In this document: one piece after another, positions 7,978 to 16,278 of the stretch | Layout: every line of letters starts with the position of its first letter | Position numbering within the stretch: the stretch's first letter is position 1 | NCBI RefSeq assembly: GCF_020166395.1 | Contig: NZ_JAIQXU010000042.1 | Coordinates: 1-27,378 of the forward strand | Length of the DNA: 27,378 nucleotides | Reading direction: 5' to 3' | DNA from: Deinococcus betulae | GTDB lineage: Bacteria > Deinococcota > Deinococci > Deinococcales > Deinococcaceae | Made by a program: the position numbers and the translations under genes | The notes under the pieces: generated by a model | Told to the model about the DNA's origin: nothing | What the model saw: only the letters and a program-made list of their open reading frames with translations | Databases searched by the model: none

Positions 7978-9243
7978 ATGACCCTCTCTCCCCTTTCCCG
8001 CAAACTGACCGCCGAGGACGCCGCGCACTTTTTGCGCCGCACCGCGTTCGGCGCCACCGACGACCAGATTCGCGCCCTGGCAGGCAAAGACGCCCGCAGC
8101 GTGGCCCGGGCGGCCCTGGCCTTTGACCAGAGCCTGACCCCGAAGAACCCCTTTGACCCCATGCAGGGCGCTGGCCCCGGCGCCTCGATTCAGCTGACGC
8201 GCGGCGCGTGGCTTTACGAGATGGTGTACGGCGCCTGGCCGCTGCGCGAGAAACTGGCCCTGACCTGGAGTAACCACTTTGTTATCGGCACCGACAAGGT
8301 GCGCAACGCCCCGGCCCTGACCGGCTACCTGGGGGCCCTGCGCCGCCACGCCGCCGCCCCCAGTTTCGAGCGCTTTACGCTGGAGGTCGCGCAGCTGCCC
8401 GCCATGCTGCGTTACCTGGACAACGACCAGAACCGCAAGGGCAAGCCCAACGAGAACTTCAGCCGCGAACTGCTGGAGCTGTTCACCACCGGTATCGGTC
8501 ACTACACCGAAGACGACGTGCGTGAAGGCGCGCGCGCCCTGACCGGCTGGACCTTTACCGGTGGACGCGGCAACACGCAGTATCTCGTCGAGCCTAAATT
8601 TGCCAACCAGACGGGGCAGCACGACGCGGGCCGCAAGACCTATCTGGGCCAGAGCGGCGCCTTCACCGGCGAGGACATCGTGCGCCTGGCGACCGCCCAC
8701 CCGAACACCGCCCTGTTTGTCAGCCGCAAACTGCACCGCGCCTTTCTGAGTGATACGCCCGACGAGGCCGCCGTGCTGGGCAGCGCCGAGACCTGGCGCC
8801 GCACCGGAGGCAACGTGGGCGCCGTGCTGGAAGAACTCCTGAGCAGCGAGGCCTTTTATGCCAGCCGCGCCCGGATCATCCGCTCGCCCGTGGAGTACAT
8901 CGTGGGCGCCCTGCGCACCCTGGGCCAGCCGACTTTCGACGCCAAGACTCTGCTGAACCTCACTCAGACCGCCGGGCGCATGGGCCAGCTGCTGCTGGAA
9001 CCCGACACCGTCAAGGGCTGGGACGGGGGCCGCGAGTGGATCAACGACTCCACGCTGCTGCTGCGCCTTCAGGTGGCGGCAGGCCTGACGCTGACGTCCA
9101 AGGCGCCCAACCTCACCGAGCCGCCCAGTCTGCTGGCCCTGACCGGCCAGGAACGCCCGGCGGCGGCGGTGCTGCTCTCCAGTCTGAAGGGCCGCCAGCG
9201 CACCTACCTGAGCATGATCAGCCCCGAATTCCAGCTGGCCTAA
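7978..9243 (+). CDS. DUF1800 family protein
   Basis: 421 residues. The start ATG 7978 has an AGGAG Shine-Dalgarno 8 nt upstream, 22 nt after the RseB-like gene. Typical DUF1800 segments are visible: '[13 protein letters not shown]' (near 16-28), '[16 protein letters not shown]' (about 85-100), '[17 protein letters not shown]' and '[11 protein letters not shown]'. The family has no established biochemical function. It usually lies beside DUF1501 genes in bacteria that export large protein sets, as here. No obvious signal peptide is visible from this start. Its place in the sigma-factor operon suggests that it is an output of that response. Confidence 0.88.
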   Translation: MTLSPLSRKLTAEDAAHFLRRTAFGATDDQIRALAGKDARSVARAALAFDQSLTPKNPFDPMQGAGPGASIQLTRGAWLYEMVYGAWPLREKLALTWSNHFVIGTDKVRNAPALTGYLGALRRHAAAPSFERFTLEVAQLPAMLRYLDNDQNRKGKPNENFSRELLELFTTGIGHYTEDDVREGARALTGWTFTGGRGNTQYLVEPKFANQTGQHDAGRKTYLGQSGAFTGEDIVRLATAHPNTALFVSRKLHRAFLSDTPDEAAVLGSAETWRRTGGNVGAVLEELLSSEAFYASRARIIRSPVEYIVGALRTLGQPTFDAKTLLNLTQTAGRMGQLLLEPDTVKGWDGGREWINDSTLLLRLQVAAGLTLTSKAPNLTEPPSLLALTGQERPAAAVLLSSLKGRQRTYLSMISPEFQLA

Positions 9244-9349
9244 AAGGGCCGCAGGCCATGAAGTCTGGGCTCCGACCCGTCAGAACTGCCTGCCCCCACA
9301 GCTCTTCCCACTGCCCACCACCCACTCCCTACTCCCCGAGGTTCCCCTC

Positions 9350-10522
9350 ATGACCAACCGACGTGATTTTCTGAAACTTTCGGCGCTGGCGGTGGCCGCC
9401 ACCAGCGGTATGCCCGGCTTTCTGGCTCGGGCGGCGACCCAGGCAGGCGGCAAAAAAACCCTGGTGGTCATTCAGCTGACGGGCGGCAACGACGGCCTGA
9501 ACACCCTGATTCCGTACAGCAACGGCGCGTACTACGCCGCGCGGCCCAATATCGCCATTCCCAAAAAAGACGTGCTGACCCTCACCGGCGACCTGGGTAT
9601 GCACCCGGCCCTCAAGCCCCTGATGGGCCTGTGGGACAGCGGCGACCTGGCCTGGATGGAGAACGTGGGCTACCCCAACCCCAACCGCAGCCACTTTGCC
9701 TCTATGGCCATCTGGCACACTGCTGACCCCACCCAGGCGCAGGCTGAAGGCTGGATTGGCCGCCTGGCCGAGCAGATCGGCGATCCCTTTTGCGCCAGCA
9801 ACGTGGGCGGCTCCACGCCCCAGGCGCTGCGGGCCGGGGACTTCAGCCTCCCCAGCATCGAGTCGGTGGACAACTTTCAGCTCAAGCTGCCTTCGGGCAT
9901 GGACACGCCCTTTCAGTCGCTGCTCAATTCTCCGCGCACGGGCGAAGCCGCCTACCTGACCCGCGCCACCCGCCAGATGCTGAAAAATACCGCGCGCGTG
10001 CAGGAAAACGCCAAGAAGTACAAGGCTGGGGCCACCTATCCCCAGACCCGCTTTGCCGGGCAACTGAAGGAAACGGCGCGACTGATTGCCGCCGGGGTCG
10101 GTCAGCGGGTGCTGTACGTCTCGCTGGGCGGCTTTGACACCCACGCCGGGCAGCGCGCCGAGCAGGATGAACTCCTGAGCACTCTGGCGGAGGGCCTGGC
10201 CGCCTTCTACGCCGACCTGGAAAAACAGGGCGTGGCGGGGGACGTGGTGGTGATGGGCTTTTCCGAGTTCGGGCGCCGGGTGGCCGAAAACGGCAGCGCC
10301 GGCACTGACCACGGCAAGGGCAGCGTGATGTTCGCGCTGGGCCAGGGCGTCAAGGGCGGCATTCACGGCAGCAGTCCCGACCTGGAAAAGCTCTCGGAGG
10401 GCGATATCATCTACAAGCAGGATTTCCGGGGCGTATACGCCGAGGCGCTGACCAAATGGCTGGGCCTGAACGCCCGCGAGATTCTGGGCGGCACCTTTTC
10501 GGGCCCCAGCTGGCTAGCATGA
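9350..10522 (+). CDS. DUF1501 family protein, Tat-exported
   Basis: 390 residues. The N-terminus is a twin-arginine signal, '[18 protein letters not shown]' with cleavage near residue 29 (ARA), so a folded protein is exported. DUF1501 has an alkaline-phosphatase/sulfatase-like fold; visible family segments are '[19 protein letters not shown]' (about 38-56), '[15 protein letters not shown]' (about 250-264), '[16 protein letters not shown]' and '[14 protein letters not shown]', where the Asp/His residues resemble metal ligands of that fold. Function is unproven. A GAGG Shine-Dalgarno precedes the start. It is separated by 106 nt of C-rich sequence from the DUF1800 gene and overlaps the next gene as ATGA. 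Confidence 0.88.
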   Translation: MTNRRDFLKLSALAVAATSGMPGFLARAATQAGGKKTLVVIQLTGGNDGLNTLIPYSNGAYYAARPNIAIPKKDVLTLTGDLGMHPALKPLMGLWDSGDLAWMENVGYPNPNRSHFASMAIWHTADPTQAQAEGWIGRLAEQIGDPFCASNVGGSTPQALRAGDFSLPSIESVDNFQLKLPSGMDTPFQSLLNSPRTGEAAYLTRATRQMLKNTARVQENAKKYKAGATYPQTRFAGQLKETARLIAAGVGQRVLYVSLGGFDTHAGQRAEQDELLSTLAEGLAAFYADLEKQGVAGDVVVMGFSEFGRRVAENGSAGTDHGKGSVMFALGQGVKGGIHGSSPDLEKLSEGDIIYKQDFRGVYAEALTKWLGLNAREILGGTFSGPSWLA

Positions 10523-10998
10523 CCCTCCGTTTGCGCGTCGCGGCGGGGGTGCTGGGCGCGCTGGTCCTGGCCGCTTCCGCTCTGGTCAGTCCGGCTCTGG
10601 CCCTGCCCAAGTACCGCATTCAGGCCGCGCCGCAGCTGCACCTGACTGAAGGCAACGACCTGTGGCAGCTGGACCGGCGGGTCATGCCCTGCACCTACTG
10701 CCACGTCAAGGACACGGGCGGCGCGCCCTGGAATCCTTTTGGACAGGCTTTGCAGCGCACTTTTGCCCAGGAGGCCGAGGCCGGGCGCCACCTGACCTTT
10801 CCCCAGGCGCTTCACACCTTATTGACGGCCGGCACCGACGCCGACGGAGACGGTTACCCGGACGCCCTGGAAGTCTTCGCCAAGACTTTGCCCGGCGACC
10901 CCGAGAACAAGCCCGACACACCGGTGGAGGACCTGACGGCGGCCTTTGAGAAAGCGGGCGGCGCAGCACAATACGCGCCACTCAAGAAAACAAAATAA
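10519..10998 (+). CDS. Small exported CxxCH protein with an EF-hand-like calcium loop
   Basis: 159 residues, start ATGA-overlapped with the DUF1501 stop. Signal peptide to about residue 29. 'CTYCH' at 58-62 is a c-type haem attachment motif. Residues 107-119 ('[13 protein letters not shown]') are a DxDxDG calcium loop of the kind in thrombospondin type-3 or dockerin-like repeats, and the C-terminus is lysine-rich. It would be a monohaem or metal-binding exported protein; no distal Met ligand can be assigned with confidence. It closes the six-gene sigma-factor unit and may be a redox or structural partner of the DUF1501/DUF1800 proteins. The stop TAA lies inside the A-run of the following hairpin element. 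Confidence 0.7.
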   Translation: MTLRLRVAAGVLGALVLAASALVSPALALPKYRIQAAPQLHLTEGNDLWQLDRRVMPCTYCHVKDTGGAPWNPFGQALQRTFAQEAEAGRHLTFPQALHTLLTAGTDADGDGYPDALEVFAKTLPGDPENKPDTPVEDLTAAFEKAGGAAQYAPLKKTK

Positions 10999-11058
10999 AA
11001 AAGCCGCCTTCTTCGGCGGTGATAGAAAGAATATAGCGCGGTATGCAGAGGGCGTCAA
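10992..11058 (-). repeat. Repeat copy 1: promoter plus immediate terminator (minus strand)
   Basis: Read on the minus strand: TTGACG (11058-11053), 17 nt, TATATT (11035-11030), then a predicted start at about 11023, followed at once by hairpin CCGCC-GAAGAA-GGCGG (11019-11004) and a T-run (11002-10997). It is nearly identical to copy 2 at 11182-11251, about 190 bp away. A transcript would be only about 25-30 nt long unless it reads through into antisense of the CxxCH gene. Confidence 0.65.
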
Positions 11059-11181
11059 GTTCAGCCATTGGGCCTCAAATTTAGCGTTCTGGACAGCAGA
11101 TTTTCTAAAGCGATATGGCGCGGCCTGCATAGAAGCCTGGTGAGAGAGAACTCTAAGACGCTCTACTTCCACGAGTGAAGA

Positions 11182-11251
11182 GCAAAACAAAAAAAGCCGC
11201 CTTTTTCGGCGGTGATAGGAAAAGAATAGCGCGGTATGCAGCGCTGGTCAA
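11182..11251 (-). repeat. Repeat copy 2: promoter plus immediate terminator (minus strand)
   Basis: On the minus strand: TTGACC (11251-11246), 17 nt, TATTCT (11228-11223), predicted start at about 11216, hairpin CCGCC-GAAAAA-GGCGG (11212-11197), then seven T (11195-11189). The block CTGCATACCGCGCTAT in the spacer and the hairpin are shared with copy 1. The first four spacer bases after the -35 box differ between copies while TTGAC is kept. Confidence 0.65.
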
Positions 11252-11262
11252 CCCCAGCCGGC

Positions 11263-11310
11263 CACTCCAAAAAACGCCCGCCCACACGCTCTGAAAAGGA
11301 ACGTGTGGGC
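11263..11310 (-). terminator. Intrinsic terminator on the minus strand, after the GNAT gene
   Basis: Arms GCCCACACG (11280-11288) and CGTGTGGGC (11302-11310) form a perfect 9-bp stem with a 13-nt loop. On the minus strand it is followed by GGGCG and then a run of T. It lies about 270 nt past the acetyltransferase stop, so that mRNA would have a long 3' tail or the segment ends an unannotated RNA. No gene is seen in 11311-11577. Confidence 0.6.
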
Positions 11311-11577
11311 AGACGCGCTATGCACTTAGGGATGTTCGGTTGCATTCAAGGGGCCATAGCCTCACGCAAGAAGGCTCGGACGGCAGAACATCCAGATGTT
11401 CATAGGCGCCTTTCCATCGCTGCACGCCCGTCGCCGTTCGTTCTCCTGCGCAGGTGTGCAAATCTGCCTGGAGCCTGCGGCGACCTCCCAACAAGCCAGT
11501 CCAGTTTTGTCACCACATCTAGCTCTGCTGTCCGTCTGCTCGCTTGAGTCGCGCCGCAGGGACGCATCACCCTGAAT

Positions 11578-12504
11578 TCACTCTGAGGCGAGCCCTTTCT
11601 CCCAGGTGACCCACATCCGTTCCACGCGGTAGCCCAGGCGGGTGTTGACGCGCAGCATCGGGAGGTTCAGCACCGTACCGCCCGTGCCGGCGTGGGTGTA
11701 GCCTTCTGCCCTGGCCCAGGCCAGCGCAAAGGCCTTGAGGGCCGTCGCCACGCCCCGCCCCCGGTGCCCTGGGTGGGTGACCGTGTCTTCCGAGTCCACC
11801 TCCTGGTCGCGCAGGCTCAAGCGGGTCAGGGCCACGATCTCGCCCTTGACGCGGGTGACGAACGCGGCTTCCTCGCGGCAGATGGTCTCGCGCAGGGTGT
11901 CACGGGTCAGGGGGTCAGGCGTGGTCGTGGGGTTGCGCGGCCTGTCCTGAACGCCGCGTTCGTGCAGGGCAAAGAGGGCGTCCCAGTCGCGCTCAGGCGC
12001 ATCAGGTGACAGGCGCCCCGGTTCATAGCCGGCCAGAAACAGCCGCTCCTGAAGCGGCTCGAACGCCGCCGGGTCAAAGCGGGTCAGGTCCAGGTGGGCG
12101 CCCCACGACTGCCAGGCGTTGCGAAAGCCGGCGGCGTGAAAGAAATCCATCTGCTCACCAAAATCCTCGCGGGTGACGCCCAGCACGCGGGCAAAGCCAG
12201 CCGGCACCTCGGCCAGCAACGCCAGGGTGAGGGCCGTGAAGGCGCTGCCGTCGCCGGCCAGGTCCAGGCGCAGGGCGCCAGGTACACTGGCGCCAAACGG
12301 AGCCAGGCGCGCGGTGGCGGTCACTTGGCTCTCCTGCTCGGCCACCAGGCGGCTGGGCGGCGTGGCCTCGCGGAACTGCTCTGGCGTGTAGGTCCAGTGC
12401 CCACGCACGCTGTCCGTCACGAGCTGGGCCACCGCCACAGCGTCGCTCTGGCGAAAGGGGCGGAGGCTGGGCAGGTGGGCGGTGGCGTGCAGGGCGTGTG
12501 TCAT
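11578..12504 (-). CDS. Tandem-domain GNAT N-acetyltransferase
   Basis: 308 residues with two GNAT folds. The N-terminal copy (about 12-140) is degenerate: it lacks a clear acetyl-CoA loop. The C-terminal copy (about 160-305) has the acetyl-CoA pyrophosphate motif 'HPGHRGRGVATALK' (244-257, R/QxxGxG/A) and the following 'N..ML.VN..LGY' element (Asn280, Asn287, Gly291). The protein probably moves an acetyl group onto an amine of a small molecule or antibiotic; substrate unknown. The start ATG 12504 is preceded by a purine-rich GGAGAGGGGGAGGG stretch. It stands alone on the minus strand, divergent from the sRNA candidate and transketolase. Confidence 0.85.
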   Translation of the reverse strand: MTHALHATAHLPSLRPFRQSDAVAVAQLVTDSVRGHWTYTPEQFREATPPSRLVAEQESQVTATARLAPFGASVPGALRLDLAGDGSAFTALTLALLAEVPAGFARVLGVTREDFGEQMDFFHAAGFRNAWQSWGAHLDLTRFDPAAFEPLQERLFLAGYEPGRLSPDAPERDWDALFALHERGVQDRPRNPTTTPDPLTRDTLRETICREEAAFVTRVKGEIVALTRLSLRDQEVDSEDTVTHPGHRGRGVATALKAFALAWARAEGYTHAGTGGTVLNLPMLRVNTRLGYRVERMWVTWEKGLASE

Positions 12505-12679
12505 GGCGTCATGGTGCGCGACCCTCCCCCTCTCCTGGCGAACCCAGCCCCTACGCCAGATGGCTCAGCAAGGACGGTCACCGGTGCATATACACCCCCC
12601 GAAACACTGGTCCTGCTGAGTCAGTGCGTGGCTCCATCATGCATGCCGATTCATACTCACCCCACATTCACAGAGCCGC

Positions 12680-12708
12680 TTGACAGGATTACGCTCATGC
12701 CGTATTCT
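12680..12708 (+). promoter_or_regulatory. Strong sigma70-type promoter for an sRNA or tkt leader
   Basis: TTGACA (12680-12685), exactly 17 nt, TATTCT (12703-12708). Predicted start A at 12713 or 12715. It is the best housekeeping promoter in the window, yet no credible ORF follows before the terminator at 12780-12812. Confidence 0.75.
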
Positions 12709-12712
12709 GTTC

Positions 12713-12812
12713 ACACCGGAATGGAAGCGCCGTGGTGTGCTTGTAGGCCAGGACGGAGCCCGCCCAAGTTCAGTGTTTTCCGCCCCTTCTGTCATGAGGG
12801 GGCGCCTTTTTT
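12713..12812 (+). ncRNA. Candidate small RNA (about 100 nt) upstream of transketolase
   Basis: It is bounded by the promoter at 12680-12708 and an intrinsic terminator. The 5' end can fold as CACACC...GGTGTG, the middle is unstructured or weakly paired, and the 3' end is the terminator stem. It does not carry the conserved loop of SRP (4.5S) RNA and fits no riboswitch class I know. A tkt 5' leader with an attenuator is the alternative. ATG 12721 opens a frame to 12849 that runs through the terminator and looks random. Confidence 0.5.
12780..12812 (+). terminator. Intrinsic terminator of the sRNA candidate
   Basis: CGCCCCTTC and GAGGGGGCG pair with one mismatch around a short loop and are followed by CC and six T. 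No annotated plus-strand gene ends here, so the terminator marks the end of the sRNA or an attenuated tkt leader. Confidence 0.7.
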
Positions 12813-12849
12813 GGTGTCGCAGCGCTGGCCTGTCCAGCTCTTTCCTTAA

Positions 12850-12892
12850 GTGTATTCTGTACACATACTTCTGGCAGGGTAGGATGAACCCT
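12850..12892 (+). promoter_or_regulatory. Transketolase promoter and start region
   Basis: TATTCT (12853-12858) sits in GTATTCTGTACACA, a 13/14 copy of the sRNA promoter sequence at 12702-12715; the -35 (CTGTCC, 12830-12835) is weak. GTGTA-N5-TACAC (12850-12864) forms a small dyad. AGGA (12881-12884) is a Shine-Dalgarno 8 nt before ATG 12893. TAGGAT 7 nt before the same ATG could instead give a leaderless mRNA. Confidence 0.5.
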
Positions 12893-14869
12893 ATGTCCAG
12901 CGACCTTTCGCAGCTGAGCGTGAACACCATCCGCACCCTGAGCATTGACGCCGTGCAGGCGGCCAACAGCGGCCACCCCGGCGCGCCGCTGGGGGCCGCC
13001 CCCCTGGCTTACGTGCTGTGGCAGGACTTTCTGCGCTTCAACCCGCAGCACCCCGAATGGGCCGGGCGTGACCGCTTCGTGCTGTCGGCGGGGCACGCCA
13101 GCATGCTCATCTACAGCCTGCTGCACCTGACCGGCTACGACATGCCGCTTGAAGACCTCAAGAATTTCCGCCAGTGGGGCAGCAAAACCCCGGGGCACCC
13201 CGAGTTCTTCCACACACCCGGTCTGGACGCCACGACGGGGCCGCTGGGGCAGGGCGCCGCGATGACAGTGGGCATGGCGATGGCCGAGGCGCACCTGGCC
13301 GCGCGCTACAACCGCCCCGACTTCGCCATTTTCGACAACCACACCTATGCGGTGCTGGGTGACGGCGACCTGCAAGAAGGCGTGAACCACGAGGCCGCCG
13401 CGCTGGCCGGGCACCTGCGCCTGAACAAACTGATCTGGCTGCACGACGACAACCAGATTCAGCTCGACACCCCCACCAGCAAGGCCGAGAGCGAGGACAC
13501 CGCCGCGCGCTACGTCTCGTACGGCTGGAACGTGCTGAAGGTGGGCGACGGCAACGACCTGGCCGAGATTCGCGCCGCCATTGCCGAGGCCCAGGGCAGC
13601 GACCGCCCCACGCTGATTCAGGTGCGCACCGTGATTGGCTTTGGCAGCCCACGTGCCGGCACCAGCAAGGCCCACGGCGAGCCGCTGGGCGCCGAGGGCG
13701 TGGCCGAGACCAAGGCGGCGCTGGGCTGGGACTATCCCGCGTTTACCGTGCCCGAGGAAGTCAAGGCCCACATGGACGCCCACGAGCGCGGCGCGAAGTT
13801 GGAGACTGACTGGAACACCCTGATGGACGGCTACCGCGCGGCGCACCCTGAATTGGGCGCCGAGGTGGACGCCCTGCTGGCGCGCGACCTGCCAGCAGCC
13901 CTGGCCGACGCCCTGCCCAGCTACGAAGTCGGCGGTAAGGCGGCGGCCACCCGCAACGCCAGCGGCGAGGTCATCAACGCGCTGGCGAAGGTGGTGCCGG
14001 GGCTGATGGGCGGCAGCGCCGACCTGTCGGGCAGCACCAAGACCACCATCAAGGACGGCGGCGAGATGCAGGAAGGCAGCATGGCCGGGCGCAACGTGTT
14101 GTTCGGCGTGCGCGAGTTCGGCATGGCCGCCGCTGCCAACGGCCTGAGCCTGTACGGCGGTCTGCGCCCGCTGGTGGGCACCTTCCTGGTGTTTGCCGAT
14201 TACCTCAAGCCGGCCTTTCGCCTCTCGGCCATTCAGATGCAGCCCGTCACTTACGTCCTGACCCACGACTCGATTGGCCTGGGCGAGGACGGCCCCACCC
14301 ACCAGCCGATTGACCAGCTGGCCATGCTGCGCGCGGTGCCGGGCGCCCACGTCATTCGCCCCGCCGACGCCAACGAGACGGCCGCCGCCTGGCAGATGGC
14401 CCTGGAGTACACCAAGGGGCCGACCGCCCTGGCCCTGAGCCGCCAGGACCTGCCCATCCTGCCGCGCAACCACGCGGGCGTGAAGAAGGGCGCTTACGTG
14501 GTCCGTGACGCCGAGGGGGGAGGCGCCGCCCAGGTCATTCTGATCGCCTCGGGCAGTGAGGTCAGCCTCGCCCTGGACGCCGCCGAGGCCCTCAGCGGCG
14601 AAGGCATCGCCGCGCGCGTGGTTTCCATGCCCTGTATGGAAGTCTTCCGGGCACAGGACCGCTCCTACCGCGACAGCGTCCTGACCCCCGGCGTCAAGCG
14701 CGTGGCCATCGAAGCGGCCACCAAAGCCCCCTGGTACGAGTGGGTGGGGCTGGACGGCGCCGTGATTGGCATGGACACCTTTGGGGCCAGCGCGCCCGCC
14801 AGTGTGCTGTTCGAGAAATTCGGGTTCAGCGTGCCGAACGTGGTGAAGGTCGTGCGCGGCGTGCTGTAA
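12893..14869 (+). CDS. tkt: Transketolase
   Basis: 658 residues from ATG 12893 (an in-frame ATG at 12884 would add three). This thiamine-diphosphate enzyme moves two-carbon ketol units between sugar phosphates in the non-oxidative pentose phosphate pathway. Visible motifs: 'NSGHPG' with His28, 'SAGHAS' with His68, the ThDP/Mg site 'GDGDLQEG' (156-163) with Asn187, and in the pyrimidine-binding domain '[13 protein letters not shown]' carrying the catalytic Glu, followed by '[15 protein letters not shown]'. A C-terminal transketolase domain completes the usual three-domain, full-length enzyme. Single-gene unit with its own terminator; the sRNA candidate lies just upstream. Confidence 0.97.
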   Translation: MSSDLSQLSVNTIRTLSIDAVQAANSGHPGAPLGAAPLAYVLWQDFLRFNPQHPEWAGRDRFVLSAGHASMLIYSLLHLTGYDMPLEDLKNFRQWGSKTPGHPEFFHTPGLDATTGPLGQGAAMTVGMAMAEAHLAARYNRPDFAIFDNHTYAVLGDGDLQEGVNHEAAALAGHLRLNKLIWLHDDNQIQLDTPTSKAESEDTAARYVSYGWNVLKVGDGNDLAEIRAAIAEAQGSDRPTLIQVRTVIGFGSPRAGTSKAHGEPLGAEGVAETKAALGWDYPAFTVPEEVKAHMDAHERGAKLETDWNTLMDGYRAAHPELGAEVDALLARDLPAALADALPSYEVGGKAAATRNASGEVINALAKVVPGLMGGSADLSGSTKTTIKDGGEMQEGSMAGRNVLFGVREFGMAAAANGLSLYGGLRPLVGTFLVFADYLKPAFRLSAIQMQPVTYVLTHDSIGLGEDGPTHQPIDQLAMLRAVPGAHVIRPADANETAAAWQMALEYTKGPTALALSRQDLPILPRNHAGVKKGAYVVRDAEGGGAAQVILIASGSEVSLALDAAEALSGEGIAARVVSMPCMEVFRAQDRSYRDSVLTPGVKRVAIEAATKAPWYEWVGLDGAVIGMDTFGASAPASVLFEKFGFSVPNVVKVVRGVL

Positions 14870-14884
14870 GCGCAGGAGGCTAGC

Positions 14885-14917
14885 AGGCGCGGCCGGAGAA
14901 GTCCCTCGGCCGCGCCT
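14885..14917 (+). terminator. Terminator hairpin after tkt
   Basis: An 11-bp perfect stem AGGCGCGGCCG / CGGCCGCGCCT with an 11-nt loop starts 15 nt after the tkt stop. The tail TGTTCCCTT is only mildly T-rich, so it may be a weak or factor-aided terminator. It also separates tkt from the convergent gene ending at 14977. Confidence 0.65.
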
Positions 14918-14976
14918 GTTCCCTTGCTGGCAGGTTGAGCCCTCTTGTACAGCCCGCTTCAGAGGAGCCTTTAGCC

Positions 14977-15591
14977 TCAGCCCGCCGCCTCCAGCCAGAA
15001 CAGGCCGCCCAGGCCCAGACTCGGCCGCAGGCGGAGCAGTCGCCCGTTCGCGTGGAGCTCGGCGTGAAGTTCACCGCCCGGCGTGTAGGCCCGCACAAGA
15101 CCGTAATGCTGCTGCCGTGGGCTGAACTCCAGCCCCACGACCGGCGTTCCCTGGGCAAACAGGGCTTCCAGACGGCCTTCCAGCGCCTGCCCCGGTCCCC
15201 ACTGCCCACGCGCCCGCAGCGGCAGGTCGTGTGCGCGCAGATAGGCGTTCAGGCCGCTCACCCAGCGCCAGTGCCAGGTGGCGCGCTGCCCGCCGCTGCC
15301 GGGCACGCGGAAGGCACCCTGGGCGCGCAGCAACTCGGCGGCCAGATCGTCGCGTTCGGGCAGGGCTACCCCCAACCGTGCAGCGTGGGCACGCACGAGA
15401 CAGGCGGCACTTAGCGGGCCGCAGCCCACCGCTGCGCCGTGCACCTGGGCCTGGCGGCCGTCTTTCTCTGGGAGGGCAGCGGGAAACGCCACGCGAACCG
15501 GGGCTGGGGTCAGGACAGGCGCGGCCGTCATGGAGACAGCGGACCACACCGGTCTGAACAGCGGGCACAGCGCCGCTGACGGAACCCTCAT
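14977..15591 (-). CDS. C39-like cysteine peptidase candidate
   Basis: 204 residues. The N-terminal 25 are moderately hydrophobic and could be a signal peptide; Met21 is a possible internal start. 'AVGCGPLSAACLV' (55-67) places Cys57 in a papain-like/C39 active-site context (Q/x-x-x-CGP at a helix start), and 'QQHYGLVRAY' (160-169) places His162 on the following strand, as in C39-like domains of exported proteins. The third member of a triad (Asn182 or a nearby Asp) is uncertain. 'GLEFSPRQQHYGLVRAYT' resembles the 'vv...gHwvvl.gyd' strand pair of the fold. Alternatively a catalytically dead relative. It is divergent from the methyltransferase gene, with 27 nt between starts. Confidence 0.45.
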   Translation of the reverse strand: MRVPSAALCPLFRPVWSAVSMTAAPVLTPAPVRVAFPAALPEKDGRQAQVHGAAVGCGPLSAACLVRAHAARLGVALPERDDLAAELLRAQGAFRVPGSGGQRATWHWRWVSGLNAYLRAHDLPLRARGQWGPGQALEGRLEALFAQGTPVVGLEFSPRQQHYGLVRAYTPGGELHAELHANGRLLRLRPSLGLGGLFWLEAAG

Positions 15592-15606
15592 GTCTTCGGG
15601 TCACGC

Positions 15607-15618
15607 TAGCCTCCTGGC
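15607..15618 (+). promoter_or_regulatory. -10 box giving a leaderless start for the methyltransferase
   Basis: TAGCCT (15607-15612) lies 6 nt before ATG 15619 and no Shine-Dalgarno is present. The 27-nt gap to the divergent gene leaves little room for another arrangement. Confidence 0.45.
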
Positions 15619-16278
15619 ATGACCCCGCGCCCCCATTCCCGCGAGTGGTACGCCGCGCTGGCCCGTGACCTGGGCGGCTACCAGCACCCCTGGACCCGTG
15701 TGCTGGACGGCCCTGACCCGGAATTAACCTACGATCTGCTGCTGACCACGCACCTGACCCCCCAGACGCGGGTGCTGGAGGCCGGCTGCGGCCACGGCCC
15801 GGACGCGGCGCGCTTCGGGGACCAGGCGGCGCGCTGGGCCGCCTACGACCACGTTCCCGAACTGCTGGCGCTGGCCCGGCAGCACGCGCCGCAGGCCGAC
15901 TTTCACGACTGGAACGGCAAGGGCGCGGTGCCTCCTGCCCTGCACGGTCCCTTTGACCTGATCGTGTCGCGGCGCGGCCCGACGGGCATCATCCGGCGCC
16001 TGCCCGAACTGGCCGCGCCGCAGGCCCGCTTCCTGTACGTGGGACCGCGCCTGACGGTGCCGCAGGTGCAGGGCCGGCTGGCCGCTGTGGGCTGGACGGT
16101 GCTGGGCCAGTGGCAGATCAGCGTGCAGGCGTGGGTGCCCACCCGTGAGGACTGGGCGACCCGCTGCGCCTGGATGGAAGAACCTGAGCGCCTCTCCGAG
16201 TGGGACACCCAGGTCACAGCCGCCGGTCTGCCCTACCGCGAGGAGCGGCTGGTGGTGCTGGCCGGAGCGTCCGGGTAA
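15619..16278 (+). CDS. Class I SAM-dependent methyltransferase
   Basis: 219 residues. Motif I is '[16 protein letters not shown]' (about 51-66), the SAM-binding glycine loop of class I methyltransferases, followed by an acidic strand end in '[15 protein letters not shown]' (motif II) and '[18 protein letters not shown]' (motif IV region). The substrate is not indicated; the substrate-binding part is short. The 3' end overlaps the convergent truA gene by 46 bp (16233-16278), so the mRNAs are antisense to each other there. Confidence 0.82.
   Translation: MTPRPHSREWYAALARDLGGYQHPWTRVLDGPDPELTYDLLLTTHLTPQTRVLEAGCGHGPDAARFGDQAARWAAYDHVPELLALARQHAPQADFHDWNGKGAVPPALHGPFDLIVSRRGPTGIIRRLPELAAPQARFLYVGPRLTVPQVQGRLAAVGWTVLGQWQISVQAWVPTREDWATRCAWMEEPERLSEWDTQVTAAGLPYREERLVVLAGASG

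Noticed and set aside
11049..11180. tRNA or other known RNA between the two repeat cassettes
   Set aside because: No cloverleaf, T-loop or CCA end is visible on either strand.
12713..12812. SRP (4.5S) RNA or a ZTP, THF or fluoride riboswitch
   Set aside because: The conserved cores of these RNAs are not present.
12770..14473. 567-codon minus-strand frame opposite transketolase
   Set aside because: Low-complexity Gly/Val/Gln composition and full overlap with a clear tkt gene.
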